This document shows, one piece after another, positions 1 through 10,912 of a DNA stretch of 30,000 nt (position 1 is the first letter of the stretch; each line of letters starts with the position of its first letter). The position numbers were made by a program, and so were the translations under genes. The DNA is taken from the NCBI GenBank assembly GCA_905221605.1, contig CAJNDS010000213.1:990336-1020335 (forward strand), in the 5' to 3' direction. Origin of the DNA: Symbiodinium natans. Lineage: Eukaryota; Sar; Dinophyceae; Suessiales; Symbiodiniaceae. Below the pieces are notes generated by a model that searched no databases, was not told the origin of the DNA, and worked only from the letters and a program-made list of their open reading frames with translations.

Positions 1-1828
1 CGAGCCGGATGCCCGACATCTTAGTGGATTGAACCAACAACCGAGAACCCGAAACCCTAAACCCTGAGCCCGAGAAGCGTTTTTTAAGACCCCGGGGCTT
101 CCGACCACGAATTGAACGGCTTTCTCTTAGCTGCCAGGAGGTCCCAGTGCCCGTCCCCTCGGTCTGGGTTCCGACTTTTGAGGACTCTTTGTTTTGGGCA
201 CTCGAAACCCTAGACCCTAAATCAGTAACCCTTAACAAAGTTTTGGCCAAGGGAGCTTAAGGTTCCTTCGATGATTTAGGGATCGGGGGTTTTGTGATTC
301 TACCCTGTCGACCGTGGGGGGAAAGCAGTGTGGAGGACGACCGCCGCACTGGTGCGCAACATGGAGCGGAGTGGATCCCGATATCCTTGTGCACAATCCT
401 CGACATCTCCTACATTCCTCTAGATAGCCCGGAACCCCCAGGCTGCAGCGTGATACCTTTCGGCTCCCTCCCCTACTCCCCCTTGCGCATCGGCGAGCCT
501 CTCGGGAAAATTGACCTGGCAGATACTTGGAGGTTCATGGGTACTTAAACTTGCCAGCTCAGTGGTACCCTTTCCCGTTTTCTGGTTCAAGGTTCCCTTG
601 TAAAGTAGCCAACCCACGAAAGGGTACCCTTATTATGATGGTTACTGGGCTACCAAGTATACGTAGGGTTGTAACCTTATCTGCTATAGGGGTCGGACTA
701 GTTGCTAGTAGTAGTCCCTCATGGTCCTACGTATATGAATACAGTATACTAAGCCCCAAAACCCTATCCTTTTTGTTAAGGCCCCTATATTGGGTTGCTT
801 ATCGCCTTATGGCCCCACGTCTAAGTGCCGATGAACCTGCACATGCCAATGGAAGCTCTGCACCTGAGGCAATGCTGTGGAGGAAGGGTTTAGGCACGTG
901 TTTTGACCGTACAGGCTATAAGTTCAGATTGTTTAGGGGTTTGGGCTTAGGGCGTAGGGCTTAGGCGCGTAGGGTTTAAGTTAAGGTTCAGGGTTCAGGG
1001 TTCAGGGTTCAGGGTTTAGGGTTTAGGGTTTAGGGTTTAGGGTTTAGGGTTTAGGGTTTGGGGTACTCGTGAGGAAGTTGTTGTTGTTACGAGGGCAGGT
1101 CGTGGGATTGCAATGGCCTCTTAGCCCGCAAACAACCCCTCAACCCCTAAACCCTGAAGCCTAAATCCTACACCCTAAACCCTAAACCCTTAAGCACTGC
1201 ACTACCCTGCCTATGTCGTACTGAGACCAGTGCCTAGGGAGCTGCAGAGGGTCAAAGATGTTGAGATTCATCTACGATTTGCTTTAGAGCCCCCCCAAAA
1301 ATGAGAGATAATCCTCCCTGTATTGCCCGCACAAGGAAGAATACTTTTTTTTGTTGGGGGGGGGGGGTCCTTAAGCAATAGTCGTTCATGTTTCAGGAGC
1401 TACTCGTAGGGCTGTTCTGGCATACGGGGTCAGGGGCGAGTCGAGGGTATTGGGTTCCAAGGCTTAGGAGGTTAGGGTTTAGGGTTCAGGGTTCAGGGTT
1501 CAGGGTTTAGGGTTACAGGGTTTAGGGTTTAGGGTTTAGGGTTTAGGGTTTAGGGTTTAGGTATGCTTGTGGGTGGCTTCCCTTGGGAGCTGAGCAGCGC
1601 GAACCGAGCGCCTTCTCACTGCACTCCAGCTGCCACAAATTGGAGATGCGCGAGCTGCAAGTCCGAGAGGCGAAAGGTCGAAATGAACGCAGCTGATGGT
1701 CCGGGTTCAGGGTTTGGGCGCTAAAGGTGCAAGGATCTAGGCTTTTGGGTGCTTTTTTTTCCGTGAAATGCAGGCTAGGGAACAACCATTCCAACGACAT
1801 CGAAATAAATGGGGTTCGAAAGCTTTAG
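1..1828. other. Repeat-rich segment without a supported gene
   Basis: It holds TTTAGGG arrays at 983-1060 and 1470-1562, small CCCTAAA runs, a family B element at 560-658 and a family E-like element at about 690-800. Long open frames (294-548, 527-964, 1543-1800 on -) cross repeats and look incidental. Confidence 0.5.
560..658. mobile_element. Family B-like element
   Basis: It contains GGTACCCTTTCCCG and ends AGGGTACCCTTATTATGATG then GTTACTGGGCTACCAAG, closely matching the right end of the 21687-21849 element. Confidence 0.45.
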
Positions 1829-2293
1829 ATGTTCATTTCTGTAAGTCAGCAGTTGATATGTTCAGGGAAAGCCTGGTTAGGTAGTGCGTTTGTAAAGGTT
1901 GCTGCAAGCTTAGAGACCCCGCCTCAACGATACATGTCAGAAGGTTCGAGCTTTAGCATTAAGAACTGTGAAGGCATGTTGGGGAGCAAGCTAGCTACAT
2001 ACTTCTAGCCTGCTGAAAGGAGCTGTTGGTAAAGGCTTGCCACAGAAGCATTGAATTCAGTTCCCACAAATTGACTCCTGTGGCGCCCTCCACATCTTTG
2101 AATATGTTGACTTTCCCTATGAGATGAGTTTTCTGTCCCTCGAAATTTGATGGAGCTGACGCCGCGCATAACGATGTTCCCCGCGGCCTGGATGGATCTC
2201 CCCCCTCAATTCTTCGAGGCATTCGCCCTCCAACAAATTCCAGAGCACATGTTGGGATTGTTCCCCCGACATCCCCTAAGTCCTGAGCCATAA
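1829..2293. other. Array-free segment with unresolved coding potential
   Basis: On + there are a 59-codon ATG frame (1829-2008, 'WLGSAFVKVAASLETPPQ') and two shorter open pieces to 2293 ('LPPQFFEAFALQQIPEHML', then TAA in CCATAAACC). On - a 98-aa frame covers 1995-2291 ('GKVNIFKDVEGATGVNLWEL'). Neither strand is clearly favoured. Confidence 0.3.
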
Positions 2294-2502
2294 ACCTCGA
2301 ACTCCCTAAACCCTACACCCTAAACCCCTAACCCCGTAAACCCTAAACCCTAAACCCTAAACCTGCATCTCAAGGCGTAGGCAGAGGCTGCGGCTTCAGG
2401 ACGATGATGCAATTTCATGAGCCTCTGTTTGATGTCCAATGTGAGACAATGAGAGGCCTCAGCCCCGAAACTTATCAGGCGTTCAATGATTCCCGCCAAA
2501 AG

Positions 2503-2630
2503 AAAATACTTGTAAAGGTCAAAACGCCAAAAGAAACTACTCAAAAAGGTAAAAACTCCAATACAAAATACTTAAAAATGTGAACAAACTCCACAAGTTA
2601 AAAACAAAAATACTCAAAAAGTTAAACCAC
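2503..2630 (+). repeat. Degenerate AT-rich minisatellite, four units of about 31-40 bp
   Basis: Units start at 2503, 2534, 2566 and 2606 and share AAAATACTYAAAAAGGT followed by AAAACTCC. It is unlike the surrounding telomere-type repeats. Confidence 0.6.
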
Positions 2631-3854
2631 CCCGTCCACAAACTTTTCAGAACCATCGAGACTTTGTACCCTTCCCCCTATATTCTGAATGTCATTTTTA
2701 TTACTACTAATTCGCGTTATTGTTATGATTGTTTTCATTATTCTGAACATTCTTATTTAGTTCCCCAGGATTCCAACACACCAACTGGCAATATTCCTTG
2801 GCCTCGCCCTCGCCCACCTCCCTAAAACCCTAATCCCTGAACCCTAAACCCTAAACCCTAAACAGCTTTCTCTCTGCTACATGTGCTCGGCATGCAACAA
2901 TACTTCGCATCTTTAAGAAGGTCCATATCAATATCAACCGAGGAGTTGAGTGCAAACAAATAACTCCTAAACAGCCCCAAAATATGCAACTCCTAAGCCC
3001 CCTAAACCCTGTAAACCTTCAAACTTTACAAGCCCCAACCCTAAACCCTAACCCTACACCCTCCTGCACCCTAAACCCTAAACCCTAAACCTTAAACCCT
3101 AAACCCTAAGCCCTAAACCCTAAACCCTAAACCCTAAACCCTCACGCTGAGGTTCTGAGCATTGGCTGCCGCATCCTCAGTGCGAATTTTGGGGCAGGTC
3201 GATAGCTCTCGTGACCGGGGGCAGGGGGGGTTTAGGGTTTAGGGTTTAGGGTTTAGGGAAATAGACCCCAAAAGAAGCAGGATTCCCTTATAAAAGGATC
3301 CCCAACGGATGCGCCAATTTCGGAAAACCACCAAGTCGGGTCTTGCGCTATCAGCGGAACCCCGGAACCCCGGACAAAGCCGTTGGCCTTTGAAGACCGG
3401 GAGGCAGGGAACCCGGTTTCCGAAGTCCTACGTAGCAATTCCTACAAGCGCCTTCTCCCCACTGTTCGTAGGGAATGACCCTATATAATCCCTTGAAGGG
3501 CATATATCGGGGGATATAGGGTACCTCATTCCCTCATTCCCTACTAACCAACAGCAAGTCCCCGGAAGAGTCTGGAGGTTTTCTTGCTTCACAGGGCGGG
3601 CGGGGCGGCGACTTCCTAATCGTTTGGCCCTATTTCTTCAGGCGGTTCAGGTGTTAGGGTGCTGGGCTGAGCCCCTGGGTTTAGGGTTTAGGGTTTAGGG
3701 TTTAGGGTTCAAGGCGTTCTGTCATGGTCTTGGTCAGGTTCAGCTGCAGCTGCGACTCGTGAGCGCGTGAGCGTTCCCTGTGTGTCTTCGCCTGAGGCTT
3801 GAGGATGTTCGGGTTCCTGCTTTAGGGTTCAGGGTCCCCCCCTTTTTTCTCCAG
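2631..3854. other. Arrays and elements, no supported gene
   Basis: CCCTAAA arrays lie at 2823-2863 and 3037-3142, TTTAGGG at 3229-3258 and 3678-3709. A family F inverted repeat (GTAGGGAATGA ... TCATTCCCTAC) lies at about 3468-3545. A 59-codon ATG frame at 3309-3488 runs into it and is not supported. Confidence 0.45.
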
Positions 3855-3973
3855 TAGTGACACGTCCGATGCAAGTTAAGAGCCTTATCGCAGGTGTCAA
3901 AGCAGTTCTGCCGGATTTACGTGCCGGTTTCACGCAAGCGCCTGGTGAGCTTGGCGTGCCATGGCGCAGTTGA
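3855..3973 (+). CDS. Candidate exon with a strong polypyrimidine acceptor
   Basis: It follows CCCCCCTTTTTTCTCCAG and reads 'VTRPMQVKSLIAGVKAVLPD', 'RAGFTQAPGELGVPWRS', then TGA. Confidence 0.32.
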
Positions 3974-4389
3974 GTTGCAGACTATCGACTAGTCATGTCG
4001 ATACCATTAATACGCGTTTGCTGATGACAATGTTATAAGCAGTTATCACTCTGGTGGCTGGTGGTAGGTCATGGTTATTGTGGGTATGAGTACTACTGTG
4101 ATTGTGAGGACGCCTAAGCCCCAAGCCCCTTCACCCAGGCAGGACACAGGCCCTATGCCTTGTTCAGTGTTGTTCAGTGGCCTCGTACAAGAGCCTAGGT
4201 CTTGAAGCATGTCTTCCCTGTGCACCACGCAACAATCCGGAACACCCATCTATGCCTTAAAGAATACGTAAGCCCCCCTTTGCTCCCAACATCTGAACCC
4301 CTAAGCCCGACACCCCTAGGAGGCGGCCCGGGACCCGAAAGCCTGACACCGCAAGAGTTCATCCTTCTGGTTCCGGGTTTAGGGTCTAC

Positions 4390-4507
4390 TAGGATGCCCA
4401 GTAGTGCCCTTATTCCCTTTTTGGGGGGGTTTAGGTTCCCTGATAAACCCCTTTAAGCAAAAAAGGGCACCCTTCTTAAGCCTAGGTTACTGGGCAGCCT
4501 AGTCTAG
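4390..4507. mobile_element. Family B inverted-repeat element
   Basis: It starts AGGATGCCCAGTAGTGCCCTT and ends CCTAGGTTACTGGGCAGCCTAG; the left end pairs with the reverse complement of the right (CTGCCCAGTA). A G-run and AAAAAAGGGCACCC lie inside. Confidence 0.5.
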
Positions 4508-4526
4508 GGACAGGAAGGACTTACAG

Positions 4527-4666
4527 GGCTTGGATTTGAAACCACCCGGCGGCTCCTTTTAAAGGAGCATCCAGTCCAACGGCCCACCCTGCGGCAAGAC
4601 TTGCTTGCCCGGAGGATGCTTAGGACACTGTCTGGGTCAGCCAAGCAAAACGTGCTCCTGCGCTGA
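4527..4666 (+). CDS. Candidate terminal exon after a family B element
   Basis: It follows CTTACAG|G and reads 'TRRLLLKEHPVQRPTLRQDL' and 'RRMLRTLSGSAKQNVLLR', ending TGA. It lies 19 nt downstream of the element at 4390-4507 and directly upstream of a family E element. Confidence 0.35.
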
Positions 4667-5103
4667 ATACAGGGGCCAGAATAATTAGAATAATTAGGAT
4701 TTTGGGGGTTGTTAAAAATCTAGTTACAAGGGACAATAAGGGAAATATTCTTAGAAAGTATTCCGACCCGTGTATTACTGTGATGAGGTATCTTCAGGTC
4801 ACAGATTTGGGGGGGTTGGCGCTTGTGGTGTTGGGACTCAACTCCTGCCCCACCTTCGAATATCAGCCCATAGTCACAGTCTGCATCCCGACACCAAGAA
4901 AGCCTTTCAGAAGGGTTCAAGGTTACCCCCCAAACCCTAAACCTCAAACCCTAAACCCTAAACCCCAAACCCTAAACCCTAAACCCTAAACCCCAAAACC
5001 TTGATGGTTGGGGTCTGATGCCCATCCTCAACACTCGAGCTGCATGTCAGTGTTTGGAGGTGCTCAGGGGTCAGGCTGCGGAGTCAAGCCCCTGACACCA
5101 GAA

Positions 5104-5190
5104 AGGGTTTAGGGTTTAGGGTTTAGGGTTTAGGGTTTAGGGTTTAGGGTTTAGGGTTTAGGGTTTAGGGTTTAGGGTTTAGGGTTTAGG
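5104..5190 (+). repeat. TTTAGGG array, 12 near-perfect units
   Basis: Uninterrupted TTTAGGG units. No flanking chromosome end: unique sequence continues on both sides. Confidence 0.9.
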
Positions 5191-5359
5191 GGGCGGCCGT
5201 TCCCATTGCAGTGCGGAGCCTCCTAGTAGGATACCCAAGAGAGACCAGACCCTTGGCCCCCGAAAAACAGACCGCTAAAACCCTATACCCCGCACTTCCT
5301 ACCCCTGAGCCCGAAAACTCCCCGTAAAAGCTGAAACGCCCAAGACATCTTTAACCCCC

Positions 5360-6190
5360 CCTGAACCCTAAACCCTAAACCCTAAACCCTAACCCCCAAA
5401 GCCCTAGAACCCAAAGATGCCGAAATCCCAAAACCCCAAAAGCCCCCAAAACCCTGAGGACCTAAAGCCCCACAACCCTAGAATCCTGAGTCCCCAAAAA
5501 CCCGCCCGAAAACCCCCCAAAAACCCCCCCAAACCCTTAAAACCTTAAACCCAAAAACCCAAAAACCTGCACCCTAAACCCCCAAACCCCCAAACCCCCA
5601 AACCCCCAAACCCCTAAACCCCTAAACCCTAAACCCCTAAACCCCAAAAAACCCCAAAAAACCCCAAAAAAACCCTAAACCCCTAAACCCCTAAACCCCT
5701 AAACCCCTAAACCCTAAACCCCTAAACCCCTAAGCCCCTAAACCCCCAAACCCCCAAACCCCTAAACCCCTAAACCCCGAATAAACCCCTAATAAACCCC
5801 TAAACCCCTAACCACCTTAAAACCTCAAACCCTGGCTTTCACACAGCTTCCTGAGAAGCCCCTAATAAACCCCTAATAAAACCCTAAACCCCTAACCACC
5901 TAAACCTCAAACCCTGGCTTTCACACAGCTTCCTGAGAAGCCCCTAAGAAACCCCTAATAAACCCCTAAACCCCGAATAAACCCCTAATAAACCCCTAAA
6001 CCCCCTAAGCCCCTAAACCTCAAACCTTGGCTTTCACAGAGCTTCTTGAGAAGCCCCTAATAAACCCCGAAACCCCTAACCACCTAAACCTCAAACCCTG
6101 GCTTTCACGCAGCTTCCTGAGAAGCCCCTAATAAACCCCTAAACCCTTAAACCCCTAACTACCTAAACCTCAAACCCTGGCTTTCACACA
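5360..6190 (-). repeat. Degenerate C-rich telomere-like block
   Basis: CCCTAAA, CCCCTAAA, CCCCCAAA, CCCCAAAAAA and CCCCTAATAAA variants dominate about 800 bp. Its right half is organised as the minisatellite listed separately. A G-rich counterpart follows at 6245-6375. Confidence 0.85.
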
Positions 6191-6203
6191 GCTTCCTGAG
6201 AAC
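5826..6203 (+). repeat. Minisatellite, five units of 71-113 bp
   Basis: The core GGCTTTCACACAGCTTCCTG then AGAAGCCCC recurs at 5833, 5916, 6029, 6100 and 6179, separated by variable numbers of CCCCTAATAAA/CCCCTAAA units. Confidence 0.85.
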
Positions 6204-6465
6204 GGACCCGCAGGTCGAGTCCAAGCCGCAGCGGCGGCGGGTCAGTGGCCTCAGGGTTCTGGGGGTTTTGGGGGGGGGGTTTTTGGGGGGTTTGGGGTTT
6301 TTGGACCCTGCCTATATTCACCTTAATGGTTCTAGGGGTTCCAGGGTTTTGGGGTTTGGGGTTTTTGGGGGGCTTTGGGGTTTTCGGTCGGGTACCCATA
6401 GGTATAGCCCTCTTTTGGGTACCTACAACCCTACCTAGAATGTACCTTAATGAACCTTCAAGTAG
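6204..6465. repeat. G-rich TTTTGGGG-type tract and family A-like element
   Basis: 6250-6375 is irregular GGGGTTTTTGGGG. 6383-6465 ends ACCTTAATGAACCTTCAAGTAG, a family A right end, immediately before a candidate exon. Confidence 0.55.
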
Positions 6466-7005
6466 GCAAGAAGCCCCAAAACCTCCTCTTTTGAAGCTCT
6501 CTGAACCTCAGCCCTGCAGCCTCACAAGCGTGGAGTCCTTTGGATTGCCTCGGAGAACTTTTGAGTTTAGGGTTCTGGAGTCCCTAAACCCTAAACTCTG
6601 ATATTGGAAGCCCTCCACCTCAGAAGGTTTAGGATTTAGGGTTCAAAGTTTAGGGCTTAGCCTAGCCATCTAGGACCTGCAGGAGGCCCTTTCTTGCTGG
6701 TTTTATTAAGGTTGGGGTTCCCTTGTAATCCCCTTAGACCCTCCTTATTCCTAGGTTACTCCCGGGTCTAGCCATCTTTGCTGAAGGCCAAGAAAGTCAA
6801 GGTTGGGGTTGAAGAGGATCTTGTGTTGTAAGCCCTCCACCTCAGAAGGTTTGGGGTTTAGGGTTCAGGGTTCAGGGTTTAGGGTTTAGGGTTTATGGTC
6901 AGAGTTTAGGGCTTCGCCAAGCCATCTTTGCTGAAGGCCAAGAAGGTAAAGGTGAAGAAGGAGAAGAAACAGGCTCCCACATGGGCGGGGGACTGGGGAT
7001 TCAGG
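6466..7005 (+). CDS. Exon cluster with tandemly duplicated lysine-rich exon
   Basis: Exon 6466-6564 follows a family A element end (CCTTCAAGTAG|G) and reads 'QEAPKPPLLKLSEPQPCSL', ending at GA|GTTTAGGG. A 16-nt exon CCCTCCACCTCAGAAG occurs at 6611 and again at 6833, 222 bp apart, each followed by an array intron beginning GTTT. Copy 1 continues at 6772 ('PSLLKAKKVKVGVEEDLVL' then TAA); copy 2 at 6922-7005 ('PSLLKAKKVKVKKEKKQAP'). Phases agree: GA|C, then AAG|CCA. The TAA in copy 1 suggests that copy is degenerate or alternatively spliced. No family recognised; the basic tract suggests nucleic-acid contact, which is inference. Confidence 0.4.
6672..6777. mobile_element. Family C element inserted in one copy of a duplicated exon
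   Basis: CTAGCCATCT lies at 6662-6671 and again at 6768-6777. The sister copy of this locus, near 6920, reads CCATCTTTGCTG with no insert, so both filled and empty states are visible in the window. The element's last bases (TCTAG) serve as the acceptor of the downstream exon. Confidence 0.65.
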
Positions 7006-7053
7006 GTTCCGAGGCTGAGTTTAGGCCGTTCTGGTTGGAGGTTCGGGGGTTTT

Positions 7054-7135
7054 ATCCTAAACCCTAAACCCTAAACCCTAAACCCTAAACCCTAAACCCT
7101 AAACCCTAAACCCTAAACCCTAAACCCTAAACCCT
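7054..7135 (-). repeat. CCCTAAA array, about 11 units
   Basis: Near-perfect units; a second array of five units lies at 7281-7318. Confidence 0.9.
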
Positions 7136-7319
7136 CAACTCAAAAACCCTAGGGCCGAAAAACGATTACGGTTGGGCCAGCTTGCTGGAATTATTATAAG
7201 ACTTCAGTTCCATGGGGTGCCCTGATGTGCGCCGCAGGGAGTCTTGGTAGCCCAAACCCCTGAGCTGGTGAACTCCACAAGCCCTAAACCCTAAACCCTA
7301 AACCCTAAACCCTAAACCT

Positions 7320-8440
7320 CAAAGTCATTCAGAGAAATTTCGCCCCAGACTCCCTGCCTTCCTTGTGCGCTGTGTAGCCAGACGACTCTCATCTTCATAG
7401 GTGCGGGTGCATCGCCGCAGGTTGCCAAACCTGCGTCGCAAACACTTACCAGCAGCGCTTTGTTTAACATGCTGTTAAAGGTAAACTTTTACAGCATTTT
7501 AAATGTTTTGCTAGAATCAACAGCTTCTCGAGATTCTCGAACCTCGAGAGATTCAAGGGTCTTCAAGATTTTCATGTTTTCTTCAAACGAAGCTTTAGAA
7601 TCCTATCTTAAACAATTTCAAAGCCTTCCTTTGAGCGATATTGGTTGGTTTTCAAATTCTAAAGTTCTAAAGCATCTAAAATTATCACGATTCCTAGAAA
7701 TTTGATTTTCTGGGTAAATCAAAAATTTGACTTTTAATTTCCAGGAAACCTAACGCCTTCGTGTAAAGGAAACGTTTGGGAATTCTCGAACTAAACAATT
7801 TATTCGCGACACCGATGGGAAGAAGAGTCCCTCGGCCTGAGTCCCAGCCCCAAGCTTGTGAGCCCTCTCCCCCCCCCCCCCCCACTCCAAAGCCAAAGCA
7901 GGACCCTTGCAACAGCATTATGCGCCTTGGTGAGCCAAATGCTCACTCATTCACTTCCCTGACTGTAGATGCCATTGCTCAGAAGTGCCTTGCAGTGTGA
8001 TAAACTGGAGATTCGGCGGAGTCTTAGTATGTTGGAAGCTGTGAGGGTAAAGCAGTGCTGCCAAGATTTGAGCTCTGCTCAAAACCGCTGAAGCCACGCG
8101 CAACAATCGCTTGAGGATCAGCCCCAAGCGTGATACCAATAGTGGCCGGGCCACGACCAACCGAAGCCTTCAGGAGGACCGGGCGAACCATTCATGCCAC
8201 TGCTAAGCTCTGCGGTTTGGCGCAACGTGGCCGTCCTGAAGCAGAAGTGGCCAAGAGCCGTTCAGGACCCGCAGCGTCCGAATCACGCGCCGTGACCTTT
8301 GCTCGTTTGATGACAGTCGCTTCAGTTACGGTTTAGCTTCGAGCTTTTGCTTCGAAGCAGAGTTGTTTTGGGTGCCTTGGCCCCTATATGAGGGATTCGA
8401 ACTTTGGAACTTCCTGAAATGCAAAGATCTCCGGCGCTAG
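7320..8440. other. Array-free segment with AT-rich island; coding status unclear
   Basis: 7460-7760 is AT-rich with short hairpins (GCTGTTAAAGGTAAACTTTT then ACAGC at 7470; AAATTTGATTT/AAATCAAAAATTT at 7699-7727) and a CTCGAGA cluster. Open frames on + at 7460-7705, 7776-8000 and 8130-8336 and on - at 7951-8160 compete; none matches a known family. Confidence 0.4.
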
Positions 8441-8587
8441 GGCTTTGGCTGTGCGCCTGGTCTCTTGACCGTGGGAAGCATTGGGAATAACCATGCTCAA
8501 GTAACTATTGGCAGGCTTCCTGAGGTCCCAGAAATTACGGAAACGATGTCTGCTCACGGTATTCCTGTTACCGGGGCTTACATATAA
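8441..8587 (+). CDS. Candidate exon in the array-poor segment
   Basis: It follows GGCGCTAG|G and reads 'GFGCAPGLLTVGSIGNNHAQ', 'TIGRLPEVPEITETMSAHGI', then TAA. No family recognised. Confidence 0.27.
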   Translation, partial: GFGCAPGLLTVGSIGNNHAQVTIGRLPEVPEITETMSAHGIPVTGAYI

Positions 8588-9326
8588 TGCTCATTCATGA
8601 AACGCTATGTGCTGAAAATATTCTCGTTTCCCCACAGCGTAAACAAAATGCATGCTCATGACAATTCTCTCGCCACAGTATCCTCATGTCTCCGGACTGT
8701 TCATTTAATGGAAGTATCTACACTCCATCGTTCCCCTCGAAGAGTTTTATGTATTTGTGGGTTAAGGGGTTTCGAGAGAGGAGAAAGGGTGGCCGATTCC
8801 AGGAGAGAGTTGACAATATATGACCTCTTTGCTTTGTTGCTTCTTTTTTCTCCTTTTTCTTGATTTTCTGAACGAGGGCGTTGGTGTGAAAGGAAGGGAG
8901 AGCTGGGGAGAAGGGACCCTACGTCCGATCATAATTCTCTGACAACGCGCGACTAGACAAGAAAACGGAAAGCTCGCCCTTGTTCAACGCTGCTAGTCTT
9001 CCTTGCCGTTGAGGAGGGGGAAGACGAAGGTATCGGAAAAAAGGGGAGCAAAATCCTCCTTCTCTCTTATCTGTCCTCCTACTTGTGTTCCTCTTCCGGC
9101 TCACTTTTCCATGCTCCGGCTTGCCTCTCCAAGGATGAGTTTGCAAGGATTACGTCCAGCCCCTCATTTGCTAACCGCTTTACAGCCTCAAGGCCCTAAA
9201 GTCTTGAAATTATCTGGACACTTACATTTCTTTCAAAAACTTAACCCCTAAACCCCAAACTCCTGAAAACCCTACAGCCTGTAAACCCTAGACCCCTGAA
9301 AAACCTCCAAACCATCTCAAGTCCAG
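8588..9326. other. Array-free segment, no supported gene
   Basis: Mixed-composition DNA with overlapping short frames on both strands (9003-9251 +, 8919-9146 -). A T/C-rich tract lies at 8824-8861. Degenerate CCCTAAA units begin at about 9241. Confidence 0.35.
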
Positions 9327-9567
9327 GATGCCGAGGCAACACGGAGCCGCAGTCGCCCCAAGGCGGCCAAGGTGCCAATTAGGGTTTAGTTTCTCGTAAT
9401 CCCGCTAGGGTGTTTTTTTGGTAGTTTCCGGCATCTACCGGGTTTTGCAGGGTTTAGTGCTTCGGGCTCAGGAGTTGGAGTGTGGGAAGTTGGATCCCGT
9501 AGCGCCATTTAGGGGCGGATTGGGTTGTCTGCTTGGGGGGCTTGAATTACTAAACCCTAAGCCTTAA
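9327..9567 (+). CDS. Candidate two-exon gene fragment
   Basis: Exon 9327-9371 (GTCCAG|G) encodes 'DAEATRSRSRPKAAK' and ends AAG|GTGCCA. The intron 9372-9450 holds one degenerate TTTAGGG unit and ends GGGTTTTGCAG|G. The second exon continues in phase 0 ('GLVLRAQELECGKLDPVA') and runs open into the CCCTAAA array, where TAA at 9565-9567 closes it. No family recognised. Confidence 0.38.
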
Positions 9568-9701
9568 GCCCTAAACCCTAAACCCTAAACCCTAAACCCT
9601 AAACCCTTAGGGCCTTTGGGCGTACCAGGCTTTATTGTTTGGGGTACATGTGTTTTTGTGGGGGGAGAGCTTACGGGATGCTTTCGCCTGAAGCTTAATC
9701 A

Positions 9702-9775
9702 GGGTTTAGGGTTTAGGGTTTAGGGTTTAGGGTTTAGGGTTTAGGGTTTAGGGTTTAGGGTTTAGGGTTTAGGGC
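9702..9775 (+). repeat. TTTAGGG array, 10 units
   Basis: Near-perfect units directly after AATCAGGG. Confidence 0.9.
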
Positions 9776-9895
9776 CTGGACTTCATAAAACCCTAGCCCC
9801 AAACCCGACGCACCCAAAACATGCCCCTAAAACCTAAAGCCTAAACAAGAAGCCCTAAGCCCACACTTTTGGGTTGCGACTGCGAAATTCAAGAT

Positions 9896-9958
9896 TATTG
9901 TAACCCCTAGTGAATCCCCATTAAGGACTTCTAGTAAAAGGGGGAACATCCTAACCCT
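9896..9958. mobile_element. Family D partial copy, reverse orientation
   Basis: The right end AAGGACTTCTAGTAAAAGG then GGGAACATCC is the reverse complement of the family D left end; the other end is degenerate. Confidence 0.45.
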
Positions 9959-10371
9959 AAGACCTAAACCTTTTTAAGGCCCTTGACAGGAGAAGAAAGC
10001 TGCAGCTCCTTCCAGGCATGGCCACTGCGGCGTGCGAGGATTGCTCGATGTTAAACCCCAAACCCTAAACCCTCAACCACCCTAAACCCTAAACCCTAAA
10101 CCCCAAAGTGCAAAAAAGGGGGGGGGGGGTAAGGACTTGCGGTCTGGGGTGTTCGGCCTCCCAAACCCCACGCCATGATCCCTAAACCCTTTAAAGAGTT
10201 GGGGTATTCAGGGATTTTGAAGCACCGTTATGGCTTTGAGGACCCGGGTGTTAGGTTTATTGGGTTAGGGTTTAGGGTTTAGGGTTTAAGGGTTTGGGGT
10301 TTAGGGTTTAGGGTTTAGGGTTTAGGGTTTAGGGTCTGGCCTCAAGCTTGTAATCGTGCTGTCCTCGCCAG

Positions 10372-10716
10372 CTCCTCCTCAGCAGAGAGCGAAACTTCCG
10401 AGGAGTTGAGCCAGAGGCTGAGATTCGCAGTTAGGGTTTAGGGTCTAGGCTTCAAAAACACGCAACATAGTTGCATCTGCTTAGGAAGTCTTGTGTAAAG
10501 GTGGCTTAGCTTGTTCGTTGTAGACCCATGAACCTTCAAGTGACGGGTTCGGGCCCCCGTGCTTGTGGGATTTCGGTGCGCGCTATTTTGCAAGAAGACC
10601 CCCAAAAGCCCCCAAAAAGACTGATTTCGCAGTGGGCCGAGACCATCAGACATAAGTCCTGTGGGTCAACCACCGCCGGCTTCAAGAAGCCCGTAAAGGC
10701 ACCCTTAGTAAACTAA
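10372..10716 (+). CDS. Candidate terminal two exons of an unrecognised gene
   Basis: Exon 10372-10429 (CTCGCCAG acceptor) reads 'RERNFRGVEPEAEIR'; its donor is A|GTTAGGG at the start of a short TTTAGGG array. Exon 10541-10716 follows the family A-like end CCCATGAACCTTCAAG and reads 'TGSGPRACGISVRAILQED' and 'KRLISQWAETIRHKSCGS', ending TAA. Phase 1 matches. Two upstream candidate exons could belong: 9990-10049 (TTGACAG|G, 'EKKAAAPSRHGHCGVRGLLD', donor GTTAAA) and 10212 onward ('ILKHRYGFEDPG'). Confidence 0.42.
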
Positions 10717-10912
10717 GAACTGAGTACTGTTAATTGGGGGGCTCGACCCCAAAACTTTAAGCACCCCTAAACCTTTTAAGCCTTAAACCCCAAACCCTAA
10801 ACTAAAATCATCCCGAGGCACCAAGAAACCCTGAGCCCTAAACCCTAAACCCTAAACCCTAAACCCTAAACCCTAAACCCTATTTTTTGCCACTGACTCG
10901 GCCCGAGGCCAG

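Noticed and set aside
527-964. 145-aa + strand ORF
   Set aside because: Most of it translates inverted-repeat elements and TTTAGGG-like sequence; no splice or domain support.
5104-5400. TTTAGGG array followed by CCCTAAA-rich DNA as a telomere-telomere fusion
   Set aside because: The two are separated by about 170 bp of unique sequence and dozens of other arrays in both orientations occur throughout, so no special fusion point is indicated.
5826-6203. CRISPR-like spaced repeats
   Set aside because: Spacers are themselves telomere-like repeats of variable length, and the sequence context is eukaryotic.
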